NCBI GenBank assembly: GCA_035653595.1
Contig: DASRBO010000023.1
Span: 1 to 21,927, forward strand
Length of the DNA: 21,927 bases
Source of the DNA: DASRBO01 sp035653595
GTDB taxonomy: Bacteria; Actinomycetota; Acidimicrobiia; Acidimicrobiales; JAJPHE01
Direction: 5' to 3'
In this document: piece after piece, positions 7,496 through 14,375 of the stretch
Layout: each line of letters begins with the position of its first letter
How positions within the stretch are numbered: position 1 is the stretch's first letter
Position numbers and translations under genes: made by a program
The notes under the pieces: model-generated
Told to the model about the DNA's origin: nothing
Databases searched by the model: none
Seen by the model: only the letters and a program-made list of their open reading frames with translations

Positions 7496-8398
7496 GTGCA
7501 ACCGATCAGCGAGGAAGAGCTCCGCCGGTCCCAGGGTCCGAGCACCATCCGTTGGGCCCGCATCGTGATGTGGGTGCAGCTGGCCCTGGTCGTGGTCGGG
7601 ATCGTTGTCGGCGTGGCCGTGGCCGCCCGCAACCCGGCCCTCCGACAGGCGGCCACCAATGCGGCGGCCAGCGGCGCCCGTAAGCGGCGGGGTGCGGGGT
7701 TGGCCGCACTCATCGGGCTGCTCGAGCTGGCGGGCCTCGTAACGCTGGTGGTGTCCGCCATCCAGCTGCCCAAGCTCAGCAAGACCGTTCGGAACTGGGC
7801 GATCGCCGCCGAGGCCCTGTTCGCCCTCCTCGGCGTCCTCGGCCTGGCCCGGGGGTCGGTGATGTCGGTGTTGACGCTGGTGCCGGCGGCGGCGGTCATC
7901 GTTCTCCTGCTCATGCCGGAGTCCCGCGCCGCCTACGGCAGCCAGCGACTGGCGGCCATGGGGACGGGCCGCCGTCTCGACCTGCGCGACGCCCGCACGC
8001 TGGCCGACGGGGACGGTCAGCCCAGCTGGCGGCTGCCGACCAACCTCTCCGTGCCAGCGGCTCCCGCACCGGACATCGACCTCACCGACGGCGCGGTCGG
8101 ACCGGACGCGTGGGTAGACGAGGTGGAGGCGGACGAGGTGGAGGCGGACGAGGTGGAGGCTCCGGCGGAGGTGGTGACGGCGGCGGCCCCTCGCCGATCG
8201 GCCGGATCCGGCCGCTCCACGACGACGCGGTCGACCGTCAAGGGCTCCTCCGGTGCCGGTACGACCAAGAAGCCGGCCTCGCCGAAGACCACCGCCAAGC
8301 AGACGGTCAAGAAGGCCGCTGCGTCCCCCGGTCGGTCCACCCGGTCGACAGGCCAGCCCCGGACCAGGGGACGAGCCCCCAAGGCCAACACCGACTGA
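7496..8398 (+). CDS. four-helix membrane protein with long basic, histone-like tail; unknown function
   Basis: I choose the GTG at 7496, preceded by GGGGG, because the longer upstream frame is antisense to the dehalogenase gene. The 300-residue product has a short cytoplasmic-looking N terminus. Four hydrophobic helices follow at about 20-43, 67-89, 98-116 and 118-137. The C-terminal half (about 145-300) is disordered: an acidic segment with the repeat VEADE (about 208-222), then a Lys/Arg/Ser/Thr/Ala/Pro-rich tail containing TTKK, KTTAKQTVKK and RTRGRAPK. Such tails resemble nucleic-acid-binding or envelope-tethering sequences, but I cannot assign a function. The gene diverges from the dehalogenase and is preceded by operator C, which links it to the presumed TetR regulon. 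Confidence 0.75.
   Translation: MQPISEEELRRSQGPSTIRWARIVMWVQLALVVVGIVVGVAVAARNPALRQAATNAAASGARKRRGAGLAALIGLLELAGLVTLVVSAIQLPKLSKTVRNWAIAAEALFALLGVLGLARGSVMSVLTLVPAAAVIVLLLMPESRAAYGSQRLAAMGTGRRLDLRDARTLADGDGQPSWRLPTNLSVPAAPAPDIDLTDGAVGPDAWVDEVEADEVEADEVEAPAEVVTAAAPRRSAGSGRSTTTRSTVKGSSGAGTTKKPASPKTTAKQTVKKAAASPGRSTRSTGQPRTRGRAPKANTD
8117..8160 (+). repeat. 15-base tandem repeat, 2.9 copies
   Basis: The unit GACGAGGTGGAGGCG is repeated exactly at 8117-8131 and 8132-8146 and for 14 bases at 8147-8160. It encodes DEVEA repeats inside the linker of the membrane protein. Being in frame, copy-number changes would alter only linker length. Confidence 0.9.
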
Positions 8399-8416
8399 TC
8401 GAGTCGGCGCGCCGGT

Positions 8417-8433
8417 GAGCCGGTGCCGGGCTC
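8417..8433. terminator. short hairpin at convergent gene ends
   Basis: GAGCC (8417-8421) and GGCTC (8429-8433) pair around a seven-base loop in the 33-base gap between the membrane-protein and TetR gene ends. The stem is only five bases and has no T-run, so the call is weak. Confidence 0.25.
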
Positions 8434-9088
8434 AGGCCGGGGCGTCCAGCCCCAGGCCAGCCTTGGCCCCGTTGTAGACGACCAGCGCCCGCCGCCAGAG
8501 CACCACCTCTAGCGGGACTCCGAAGACCTGGTCGGTCGCCCAGGCGGCCATGCCGTTGAGGATGGACGGGCCAAGCATGGAGGCCAGCTCGCGGGGCCCG
8601 AACTCCGAAGGGATCTCGCCCCGCTGCTGCGCCCTCCAGAAGATGGCCGTGAAGATGCTGGCGAAGTCGTGGCGCTCGCCCCGGTACTGGGGCCATTCGG
8701 GCCGACGACGGTGCAGCTCGAGGATGGTCAGCTCGAGCAGATCCTTGGGGGTCCTCTGCACCCGGCTGGCGATTCCGGTGATGGCGCGACGCAGGATGTC
8801 GATGGTGGGCTCGTCACCCTCTAGGGCCGACAGGGTTTCGGCGGCGACCCGATCCGAGGTGATCAGGCCCATCTCCAGGAGGATGTCCTCTTTCCGGGGG
8901 AAGTAGAAGTAGAAGGTTCCCTTGGCCACGCCGGCCTCTTCGCAGATGTCGGCGACCGTGGTGGCCTCGAAGCCGTTCGTCGCCGCCAGGCGCGACGCCG
9001 CCTCGAGCAGCTTGCGCTTCGTCACGCGTGAGCGCTCCCGCTGCAACCGCGACAGGCGCGGGGCTTCGGAACCGTTGGTCTGGGGCAC
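8432..9088 (-). CDS. TetR/AcrR-family transcriptional regulator
   Basis: This is a 218-residue one-component repressor candidate. The N-terminal DNA-binding domain shows the family pattern: KRKLLEAASRLAATNGFEATTV (about 24-45), then ADICEEAGVAKGTFYFYFPRKEDIL (about 46-70), the helix-turn-helix with its YFYF signature. The remainder is a helical ligand domain of normal length, which gives no ligand clue. I choose the GTG at 9088 because AGGAG lies four bases upstream. The alternative GTG at 9124 directly abuts the predicted -10 box and so would lie upstream of the transcript start. Operator D lies over its own -35 region, indicating autoregulation. Related sites A-C precede neighbouring promoters, so this protein is the best candidate for binding all four. 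A hydrolase substrate or its acyl product would be a reasonable inducer, but this is inference. Confidence 0.92.
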   Translation of the reverse strand: MPQTNGSEAPRLSRLQRERSRVTKRKLLEAASRLAATNGFEATTVADICEEAGVAKGTFYFYFPRKEDILLEMGLITSDRVAAETLSALEGDEPTIDILRRAITGIASRVQRTPKDLLELTILELHRRRPEWPQYRGERHDFASIFTAIFWRAQQRGEIPSEFGPRELASMLGPSILNGMAAWATDQVFGVPLEVVLWRRALVVYNGAKAGLGLDAPA

Positions 9089-9124
9089 TGAACTCCTGGT
9101 GGGGATCGGCTCGAACGGACCCAC

Positions 9125-9153
9125 ATTCTACCTTGTCAGCAGCACTAAGTCGA
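9125..9153 (-). promoter_or_regulatory. promoter of the TetR gene
   Basis: Minus-strand TAGAAT (9125-9130) is a good -10 box. A -35-like TCGACT (9148-9153) lies 17 bases upstream and inside operator D. The predicted transcript starts near 9118, ahead of the AGGAG (9093-9097) and the GTG at 9088. Confidence 0.5.
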
Positions 9154-9166
9154 CCACGGTCGACTT
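9147..9166. promoter_or_regulatory. operator D (perfect 9+2+9 palindrome)
   Basis: AAGTCGACCACGGTCGACTT is a perfect inverted repeat with nine-base arms and a two-base centre. It is the most symmetrical copy of the motif seen at A, B and C. It covers the -35 region of the TetR gene, as expected for an autoregulatory operator. Confidence 0.75.
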
Positions 9167-9200
9167 TAGGCGGCGCTTGCCTGTGGGCCCTCGGGGCGGG

Positions 9201-9968
9201 TCAGCGGCCGGGGTCGGCAGGTGGGGCGCTCGGCCCGGTCAGGCCGAGCTTCGGGAACTGCGCCTGCATGGCCGATCGGAGTTGGTCGGGCCCCGCACCG
9301 TGGGCGGCCAGGACGGGGCCAACGGCCGGGTCCTCGGCCAGAGCCAGCAGCATGTGCTCGGTCCCCACGTAGTTGTGCCAGAGGCGGCTGGATTCGGACA
9401 GCGCCGCTGCCAGAAGCCGTCGGGTCTCTTCGCCCACCGGCACCTCGTCCTCACCGGGGGCGGCGGTGGGCGGAGGCAGGGTCGCCTCGAGGTCCCCGCT
9501 CAGCACGTCGGTCCGGACACCGAGTGAGGCAAGGACGTCCGTCGCCACCCCCGGGCCGGTGACGATGCCCATCAGGATGTGCTGGGGCAGCACCTTGTCG
9601 TGTCCCCCGGTCCTGGCCTTCTCCGCCGCCCGGCGGAGGGCCGCCTGGGCGCGCGGCGGCAGGGCGCTGGTGACGGTGTTGAGCAGCTCGGTCATGGTCA
9701 ATCGCTCCTGAAGGTTCGAGTAGCGCTGATAGGCGGCCTGGCGGCTTACCCCCAGGCGTCGCCCGACGTCCGCCCAGGAGGCCCCCTGCAGCCGGGCGTG
9801 GTCGAGGAAGTAGCCCACCAGCAGGTCGGCCCGCTGATGGAGCTTGGTGGCGATGAGCTCGGCCACATCGAGGCGACGGAGGGCGTCCTCGCGAACCTGG
9901 TCGCTGGGAGCGACGGCGGCAAAGACCGATCGAGCCAGGCTGGCTACGTCGGGCAGGTCGTCGGCCAC
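9201..9968 (-). CDS. HTH plus double Clp-N domain regulator-like protein
   Basis: This 255-residue protein joins an HTH segment to two Clp N-terminal repeats without any AAA+ domain. The HTH is ASWADVGRRLGVSRQAAYQRY (about 63-83), similar to sigma-region-4 or Hin-like recognition helices. Clp-N repeat 1 covers about 104-165 (LPPRAQAALRRAAEKA and LPQHILMGIV), and repeat 2 about 178-236 (VGEETRRLLAAAL and VGTEHMLLAL). In ClpA/ClpC such domains bind adaptors or substrates; here they may sense protein state or ligands for a DNA-binding regulator, which is inference. The start is GTG at 9968 with no ribosome-binding site. A promoter with its -10 at 9977-9982 implies a leaderless transcript. Two inverted repeats cover that promoter. 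It lies downstream of the SDR operon but probably has independent expression. Confidence 0.85.
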   Translation of the reverse strand: MADDLPDVASLARSVFAAVAPSDQVREDALRRLDVAELIATKLHQRADLLVGYFLDHARLQGASWADVGRRLGVSRQAAYQRYSNLQERLTMTELLNTVTSALPPRAQAALRRAAEKARTGGHDKVLPQHILMGIVTGPGVATDVLASLGVRTDVLSGDLEATLPPPTAAPGEDEVPVGEETRRLLAAALSESSRLWHNYVGTEHMLLALAEDPAVGPVLAAHGAGPDQLRSAMQAQFPKLGLTGPSAPPADPGR

Positions 9969-9969
9969 C

Positions 9970-9989
9970 CGTCAAGCATCTACTTGACG
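9970..9989. promoter_or_regulatory. inverted repeat 1 (GTCAAG-N6-CTTGAC) over the -10 box
   Basis: CGTCAAGCATCTACTTGACG has perfect seven-base arms and a six-base centre. The centre CATCTA is the minus-strand -10 box. The site ends one base before the GTG of the Clp-N gene. Together with repeat 2 it suggests repression, perhaps by the HTH protein itself. Confidence 0.65.
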
Positions 9990-10004
9990 AACCGTTCCTG
10001 TCAA
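9977..10004 (-). promoter_or_regulatory. sigma70-like promoter for leaderless Clp-N gene
   Basis: On the minus strand a perfect -35 TTGACA (9999-10004) is followed after 16 bases by TAGATG (9977-9982). The start point would fall at about 9968-9970, at the GTG codon itself, agreeing with the missing ribosome-binding site. Both boxes lie inside inverted repeats. Confidence 0.55.
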
Positions 10005-10017
10005 GTACTCAGTTGAC
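10000..10017. promoter_or_regulatory. inverted repeat 2 (GTCAAG-N6-GTTGAC) over the -35 box
   Basis: GTCAAGTACTCAGTTGAC matches repeat 1 in length and in both arms, with one mismatch. The centres of the two sites are 29 bases apart, nearly three helical turns. This places bound proteins on about the same face of the DNA. Confidence 0.6.
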
Positions 10018-10048
10018 GGAGGTGTCCGCGCCGGCTCCCGGTCGAGGG

Positions 10049-10879
10049 TCAGCCCCGGCGGCCGCCCCGGCCGCTCATGGCGGCGGTCATGGCCGACTGG
10101 GCCCGGCGCATACCAGCCAGCCACCGGTCCCGATCCGATGCCCGGCGCTGCTCGTAGGTGGCGACCTCGGGGTGGGGGAGGACGAGGAAGCGCTCCTCGG
10201 CCATGGCCGCCAGCACATCGGCGGCCACCACCTCGGGCTCGAGCATGCCGTTGCGGCTGACGGGGGAGAGGGCGGCGGCCGCTCCGGCGCCGCTCACCCC
10301 GGCGGTCATGTTGGTGCGCACGCCCTGCGGGCACAGGCAGGAGACCCGGATGCCGGCGTCACCGTGGGTGATCGACAGCCACTCGGCCAGGGCCACCACG
10401 GCGTGCTTGGTGACCGTGTAGGGGGCCGAACCCAGCTGGCTGAGCAGGCCGGCAGCCGAAGCGGTGTGGACCAGGTAGCCCTCGCCGCGGGCCAGCATCG
10501 ACGGCAGCACCGCCCGGGCGGCGTAGATGTGGCTCATCACGTTGATCTGCCAGATCCGCTGCCATTCCGAGTCCGGCACCTCCACGCCCCCGCCCACGCC
10601 GATGCCGGCGTTGGCGCAGAACACATCCACGGGCCCGAAGGCCTGCTCGGTCTGCTCGACCAGTGCCTTGACGTCGGGCTCGGAGCCGACGTCGGTCCGC
10701 ACTGCCAGGGCCTGGTGGCCCTGGTCGCGGATGGCGACGGCCACCTGTTCGGCCCCGTCGCCGGCGATGTCGGCCACGACCACGGCCTGGGCCCCGGCGT
10801 CGGCAAAGGCGTGGCACAGGGCCCGCCCGATCCCGCTGGCGCCGCCCGTGACGACGACGACCTTCCCGTTCGGTTCCAC
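10049..10879 (-). CDS. short-chain dehydrogenase/reductase (classical SDR)
   Basis: This is a 276-residue NAD(P)-dependent oxidoreductase. The cofactor loop is TGGASGIG (11-18), Asp37 at the second strand end hints at NAD preference, and CANAG (88-92) is the central strand. The catalytic set is Ser141, Tyr154 and Lys158 (YTVTK). A CPQGVRTNM segment (about 188-196) follows the active site, as is usual. The C-terminal extension is basic and Met/Arg-rich (RRAQSAMTAAMSGRGGRR). The start is GTG at 10879 with AGGAGG seven bases upstream, 12 bases after the acyl-CoA synthetase stop, so it is the last gene of a three-gene minus-strand operon. Oxidation of a hydroxyacyl-CoA or alcohol is plausible from context; the substrate is unproven. 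Confidence 0.9.
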   Translation of the reverse strand: MEPNGKVVVVTGGASGIGRALCHAFADAGAQAVVVADIAGDGAEQVAVAIRDQGHQALAVRTDVGSEPDVKALVEQTEQAFGPVDVFCANAGIGVGGGVEVPDSEWQRIWQINVMSHIYAARAVLPSMLARGEGYLVHTASAAGLLSQLGSAPYTVTKHAVVALAEWLSITHGDAGIRVSCLCPQGVRTNMTAGVSGAGAAAALSPVSRNGMLEPEVVAADVLAAMAEERFLVLPHPEVATYEQRRASDRDRWLAGMRRAQSAMTAAMSGRGGRRG

Positions 10880-10891
10880 TTCCTTGCCTCC

Positions 10892-12556
10892 TCAGGCGGT
10901 ACGGATGGCGGCCGCGTCCTGCAGCCCCAGCTCCTCGACGGCGATCTCCCGCATGCGGAACTTCTGGATCTTGCCTGTCACCGTCATGGGGAACTCGGTC
11001 ACGACCTTCCAGTAACGCGGCACCTTGAAATGGGCCAGGTGGCCACGGCAGAACTGGCGCAGCTCATCGTCGGAGGCGGAGTGACCCTCGCGGAAGGTGA
11101 CCCAGGCCATGAGCTCCTCGCCCATCCGGCTGTCGGGCACCCCGATCACCTGCACCGAGGCCACGGCCGGGTGGGCGAAGAGCACCTCCTCGATCTCGCG
11201 GGGGTAGATGTTCTCGCCTCCCCGGATGACCATGTCCTTTAGGCGCCCGACGATGTTCACGTAGCCGTACTCGTCCATGACGGCGAGGTCGCCGGTGTGC
11301 ATCCACCCCGCCTCGTCGATGGCGGACGAGGTGGCATCGGGGTCGTTCCAGTAGCCTTTCATCACGATGTAGCCCCGACTGCACAGCTCGCCGGGGGCGC
11401 CGGGCTCGGCGATGCGCCCGGTGGCCGGCTCGACGATCTTCACCTCGACGTGGGGCAGCACGGTGCCAACGGTGGACGTGCGCCGGTCGAGGTCGTCTGC
11501 CCGACGGGTCATGACCGACACCGGGGAGGTCTCCGTCATGCCGTAGGCGATGGTCATTTCGGCGGCGTGCATGTCGCTCACCACCCTCTTCATCACCTCG
11601 ACCGGGCAGGGGGCACCGGCCATGATGCCGGTGCGCAGGCTGCTCAGGTCGAGGGAGGAGAAGCGGGGGGACTCGAGCATGGCTATGAACATGGTGGGGA
11701 CGCCGTAGATGCTGGTGCAGCCCTCCTCGGCGATGGCGTCGAGGGTCGGATCGGGAGCGAACGACTCCGCCGGGTAGACCATGGTCGCCCCCGAGGCGAC
11801 GCAGGCCAGGTTGCCGAGGCCCATGCCGAAGCAGTGGTACAGGGGCACCGGGATGCACACCCGGTCGGCGTCGGTGTAGCCCAGCACCTCGGCCACCGCC
11901 TCGGCGTTGTTCAGGATGTTGTGGTGGGTGAGGGTTGCCCCCTTGGGGTTCCCTGTGGTCCCGCTGGTGTACTGGATGTTGATGGGGTCGTCAGGGTCGA
12001 GGCCGGACTCCACCTCGGCCAGTTGGGCGGCGCCAACCGCCCGGCCTGCCTCGATCAGCTCCGACCAGAGCAGATCGGAGGGCCCGCCCGAGCGCTCCTC
12101 GCCAATGGTCACCACCCGCTCCAGCTGGGCCAGGTCGGCACGGGTGTCGGCGATCATCTGGAGGTACTCGGAGGTCTTGAAGCGCGGAGCCGTCACCAGG
12201 ACCCGCAGGCCCGAGTGGCCGACGGCGTAGGCCATCTCCCCCGGCCGGTAGGCCGGGTTGATGTTGACCAGGATGGCGCCGACCCGGGCGGTGGCCAGCT
12301 GGAGGACTGTCCATTCGACACAGGTCGGAGACCAGATGCCCACCCGGTCACCGGGCGCGATGCCGATGGCCAGCAGGCCGAGGGCCGCCTCCTCGACCCG
12401 GGCACCCAGCTCCGACCAGGTGAGGCGCAGGTCCTGGTGCCGGCTGATCACGGCGGCGCGCTGGCCCAGGCGGCCGACGGTGTCGGCCAGGCGCTCGCCG
12501 ATGGTCTGGCCCGACAGGGGGGCCGGCGCCGGCCCGGATGCGTACGCCCTGGTCAA
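10892..12556 (-). CDS. acyl-CoA synthetase (AMP-forming, FadD-like)
   Basis: This is a 554-residue adenylate-forming ligase that activates a carboxylic acid with ATP and then transfers it to CoA, in the cytoplasm or at the inner membrane. Motifs in order are YTSGTTGNPKG (196-206), the P-loop; YGMTETS (338-344); TGD (421-423); the hinge GRLKDMVIRGGENIYPREIEE (437-457); and catalytic Lys529 in TVTGKIQK. PLYHCFGMGLGN (238-249) is typical of medium- and long-chain acyl-CoA synthetases. All key residues are present. The reading frame begins with TTG at 12556; no earlier in-frame start exists before the upstream SDR stop 13 bases away, and no strong ribosome-binding site is seen, so expression may rely on coupling. 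It forms an operon with the flanking SDR genes. Chain length cannot be read from the sequence. Confidence 0.93.
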   Translation of the reverse strand: MTRAYASGPAPAPLSGQTIGERLADTVGRLGQRAAVISRHQDLRLTWSELGARVEEAALGLLAIGIAPGDRVGIWSPTCVEWTVLQLATARVGAILVNINPAYRPGEMAYAVGHSGLRVLVTAPRFKTSEYLQMIADTRADLAQLERVVTIGEERSGGPSDLLWSELIEAGRAVGAAQLAEVESGLDPDDPINIQYTSGTTGNPKGATLTHHNILNNAEAVAEVLGYTDADRVCIPVPLYHCFGMGLGNLACVASGATMVYPAESFAPDPTLDAIAEEGCTSIYGVPTMFIAMLESPRFSSLDLSSLRTGIMAGAPCPVEVMKRVVSDMHAAEMTIAYGMTETSPVSVMTRRADDLDRRTSTVGTVLPHVEVKIVEPATGRIAEPGAPGELCSRGYIVMKGYWNDPDATSSAIDEAGWMHTGDLAVMDEYGYVNIVGRLKDMVIRGGENIYPREIEEVLFAHPAVASVQVIGVPDSRMGEELMAWVTFREGHSASDDELRQFCRGHLAHFKVPRYWKVVTEFPMTVTGKIQKFRMREIAVEELGLQDAAAIRTA

Positions 12557-12569
12557 GGGACAGCCCGGC

Positions 12570-13373
12570 TCAGCTGCCGGCGGTGGGGATGGGCAGGCCC
12601 AGCTCGGTGAGGATCGGCTTGGCGTAGGTCACCTTGCCCGTCAGGCTGGCCGGGTCCCCCGTGCAGAGGGCGTAGGCGGCTGCGGCCATCACCTCGGGCG
12701 GCTCCAGCCGCTCGTCGGGCACGTTGCGGTTGAGGCCGTGGTGCACCACGCCTGGGGTGGCGACGAGGCCCGAGGGGGACAGCACGTTGACCGCGATCCC
12801 ATCGGCGTAGACCTCGGCGGCCAGGCCGGTGGTGAACCTCTCGAGGGCGGCCTTGCACATGCCGTAGACCGTCCCGCCCCTCATGCCCTGCGGATACGGG
12901 GGGCCCTGCGGGTGACGCGCCGCGCCCGAGGAGATGTTCAGGATCCAGCCCTGGTGGCGCTCGCGCATGCCCGGCAGCACCCGCTGGGCCAGCTCGAACG
13001 GTGCCCGCACCTGCACCTCGAACATGGTGTGGTAGTGGCGCTCGTCGAAGCCGAGCACCGGCTCGAAGTAGGTGACGGCGGCGTTGTTGACCAGCACCTC
13101 CACGGGCCCGAGCTCCTTCTCCACCGTCTCGATCAGGCGCTGGCGGTCCTCCTGGTGCGACAGGTCGGCGGCCACGGCGATGGCGCTCCCGCCGGCGTCG
13201 TTGATGGCCCTGACGGTGCCGTTGATGCTGCCGGCGAAGGGGTGGTCACCCTCCTCGAGCGTCCGGGCCGTTACCGCCACCGCCGCCCCGTCGGCGGCGA
13301 AACGCCTGGCGATGTACTCGCCGATCCCCCGGCTGGCTCCGGTGACGATGGCGACCTTGCCGTCCAATCCCAT
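12570..13373 (-). CDS. short-chain dehydrogenase/reductase (SDR)
   Basis: This 267-residue SDR is the first gene of the minus-strand operon. TGASRGIG (11-18) binds the dinucleotide and Arg37 in TARTLEE suggests NADP. NNAAV (96-100), Ser148/Ser149 and Tyr170 with Lys174 (YGMCK) form the core and catalytic set. A Pro/Gly insertion (HPQGPPYPQGMRGGT, about 154-168) sits between the catalytic Ser and Tyr, longer than in most classical SDRs. The ATG at 13373 has AAGGGGGA just upstream; the long upstream in-frame extension is antisense to the divergent SDR and is rejected. Context with the acyl-CoA synthetase suggests a role in acyl or alcohol metabolism. Confidence 0.9.
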   Translation of the reverse strand: MGLDGKVAIVTGASRGIGEYIARRFAADGAAVAVTARTLEEGDHPFAGSINGTVRAINDAGGSAIAVAADLSHQEDRQRLIETVEKELGPVEVLVNNAAVTYFEPVLGFDERHYHTMFEVQVRAPFELAQRVLPGMRERHQGWILNISSGAARHPQGPPYPQGMRGGTVYGMCKAALERFTTGLAAEVYADGIAVNVLSPSGLVATPGVVHHGLNRNVPDERLEPPEVMAAAAYALCTGDPASLTGKVTYAKPILTELGLPIPTAGS

Positions 13374-13448
13374 GTGATCCCCCTTGGGCCAAAGCTCCGC
13401 TCGTCCGACCGGTCTGGGCCGGACCTGGCTCGTTACAGTAGGACCTGG

Positions 13449-13460
13449 ATACGTACGTGT
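13449..13460. promoter_or_regulatory. ACGTACGT-centred palindrome in the divergent SDR promoter region
   Basis: ATACGTACGTGT is a 12-base inverted repeat with one mismatch, centred on the perfect palindrome ACGTACGT (13451-13458). It lies in the roughly 100-base region between two divergent SDR genes. Regulators of the TetR class often use such sites, and a TetR gene lies at 15602. Promoter boxes here are unclear, with TACAGT (13434-13439) a weak -10 candidate. Confidence 0.3.
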
Positions 13461-13475
13461 GCTTGGGGGTGCGTG

Positions 13476-14375
13476 GTGGCTGATGAGCTGACACTGGAAG
13501 GCCGGGCCTGCGTGGTCACCGGGGCGGGGCGGGGGATCGGAGCCTCGGTCGCCCGCCTGCTGGCGGCCCAGGGCGCCCTGGTCGTGGTGAACGACCTGGG
13601 CGTGAACCTCGACGGGAGCGGCGCCACCAGCGGCCCCGCCGAGGAGGTGGTCGACCAGATCTGCTCCGCCGGCGGCAAGGCGGTGGCCAACGCCGACGAC
13701 GTGAGCGACCCCAAGGGGGCCGAGCGGATCGTGGGCGCCGCCATCGAGCAGTTCGGGCGGCTGGACGTGCTGGTCAACGTGGCCGGCATCCTGCGCGACC
13801 GCATGGTGTTCAACATGACCGACGAGGAGTGGGACGCTGTCATCAAGGTCCACCTGTACGGCACCTTCAACACCACCCGGGCCGCCGCCACCTACTGGCG
13901 CAGCCTCCAGGAGCCCGACGGTCACTTCCGGCTCATCAACTTCACCTCCGGCTCCGGGCTCCACGGGGCGCCGGGCCAGCCGAACTACGCCGCCGCCAAG
14001 ATGGGCATCGTCGGGCTCACCTACTCCTGTGCCAACTCCCTGGGCCGCTACGGCGTCACCGCCAACGCCATCTCCCCCGGGGCGGCCACCCGCATGACCG
14101 AGTCGGTCCCCCAGGAGCGGCGCCGGTCGGGGGCCCGTCCTGGGGGGGACGAGCGCTCGCCCGACAACGTGGCCCCGGCGGTGGCCTACATAGCCAGCGA
14201 GGCATCGGACTGGCTGACCGGCCGGGTGATCGGGGCCAGCGGCTACCAGGTCTCGCTCTACTCCAACCCGGAGGTCGTCAGGCAGGTGGTGTCGACCGGG
14301 CCGTGGGACCTCGGCCAGCTGGCCCGGCTGATGGAGACCAGCTTCAAGCCGGCGGTGGGGGGTTCCCGCCGGTAA
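13476..14375 (+). CDS. SDR family oxidoreductase (hydroxyacyl-CoA dehydrogenase-like)
   Basis: This 299-residue SDR has TGAGRGIG (15-22), VVNDLG with Asp40 suggesting NAD use, NVAG (101-104), Ser158/Ser160 and YAAAK (Tyr171, Lys175). The LGVNLDGSG loop after the second strand and the long C-terminal part with GYQVSLYSNPE resemble the SDR domain of peroxisomal multifunctional enzyme type 2, which oxidises 3-hydroxyacyl-CoA; that match is from family memory. Two adjacent GTG codons could start it; I choose 13476, six bases after GGGGG, while 13473 is possible. The stop overlaps the next ATG (TAATG), so translation is coupled to the exported protein. It diverges from the other SDR operon. Confidence 0.88.
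   Translation: MADELTLEGRACVVTGAGRGIGASVARLLAAQGALVVVNDLGVNLDGSGATSGPAEEVVDQICSAGGKAVANADDVSDPKGAERIVGAAIEQFGRLDVLVNVAGILRDRMVFNMTDEEWDAVIKVHLYGTFNTTRAAATYWRSLQEPDGHFRLINFTSGSGLHGAPGQPNYAAAKMGIVGLTYSCANSLGRYGVTANAISPGAATRMTESVPQERRRSGARPGGDERSPDNVAPAVAYIASEASDWLTGRVIGASGYQVSLYSNPEVVRQVVSTGPWDLGQLARLMETSFKPAVGGSRR

Noticed and set aside
8225..8236. GGTCGACCGTCA within the membrane-protein gene as an operator copy
   Set aside because: It is a half-site in the wrong orientation inside a low-complexity coding tail, with no promoter nearby.
13407..13415. CGACCGGTC as a fifth copy of the operator
   Set aside because: The two-base spacer is missing and the flanking arms do not match; the GACCGGTC core alone is likely by chance in such DNA.
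13374..13964. long N-terminal extension of the minus-strand SDR
   Set aside because: It is antisense to the divergent SDR and has shadow composition; the SDR fold starts at MGLDGKVAIVTG, right after the ATG at 13373.
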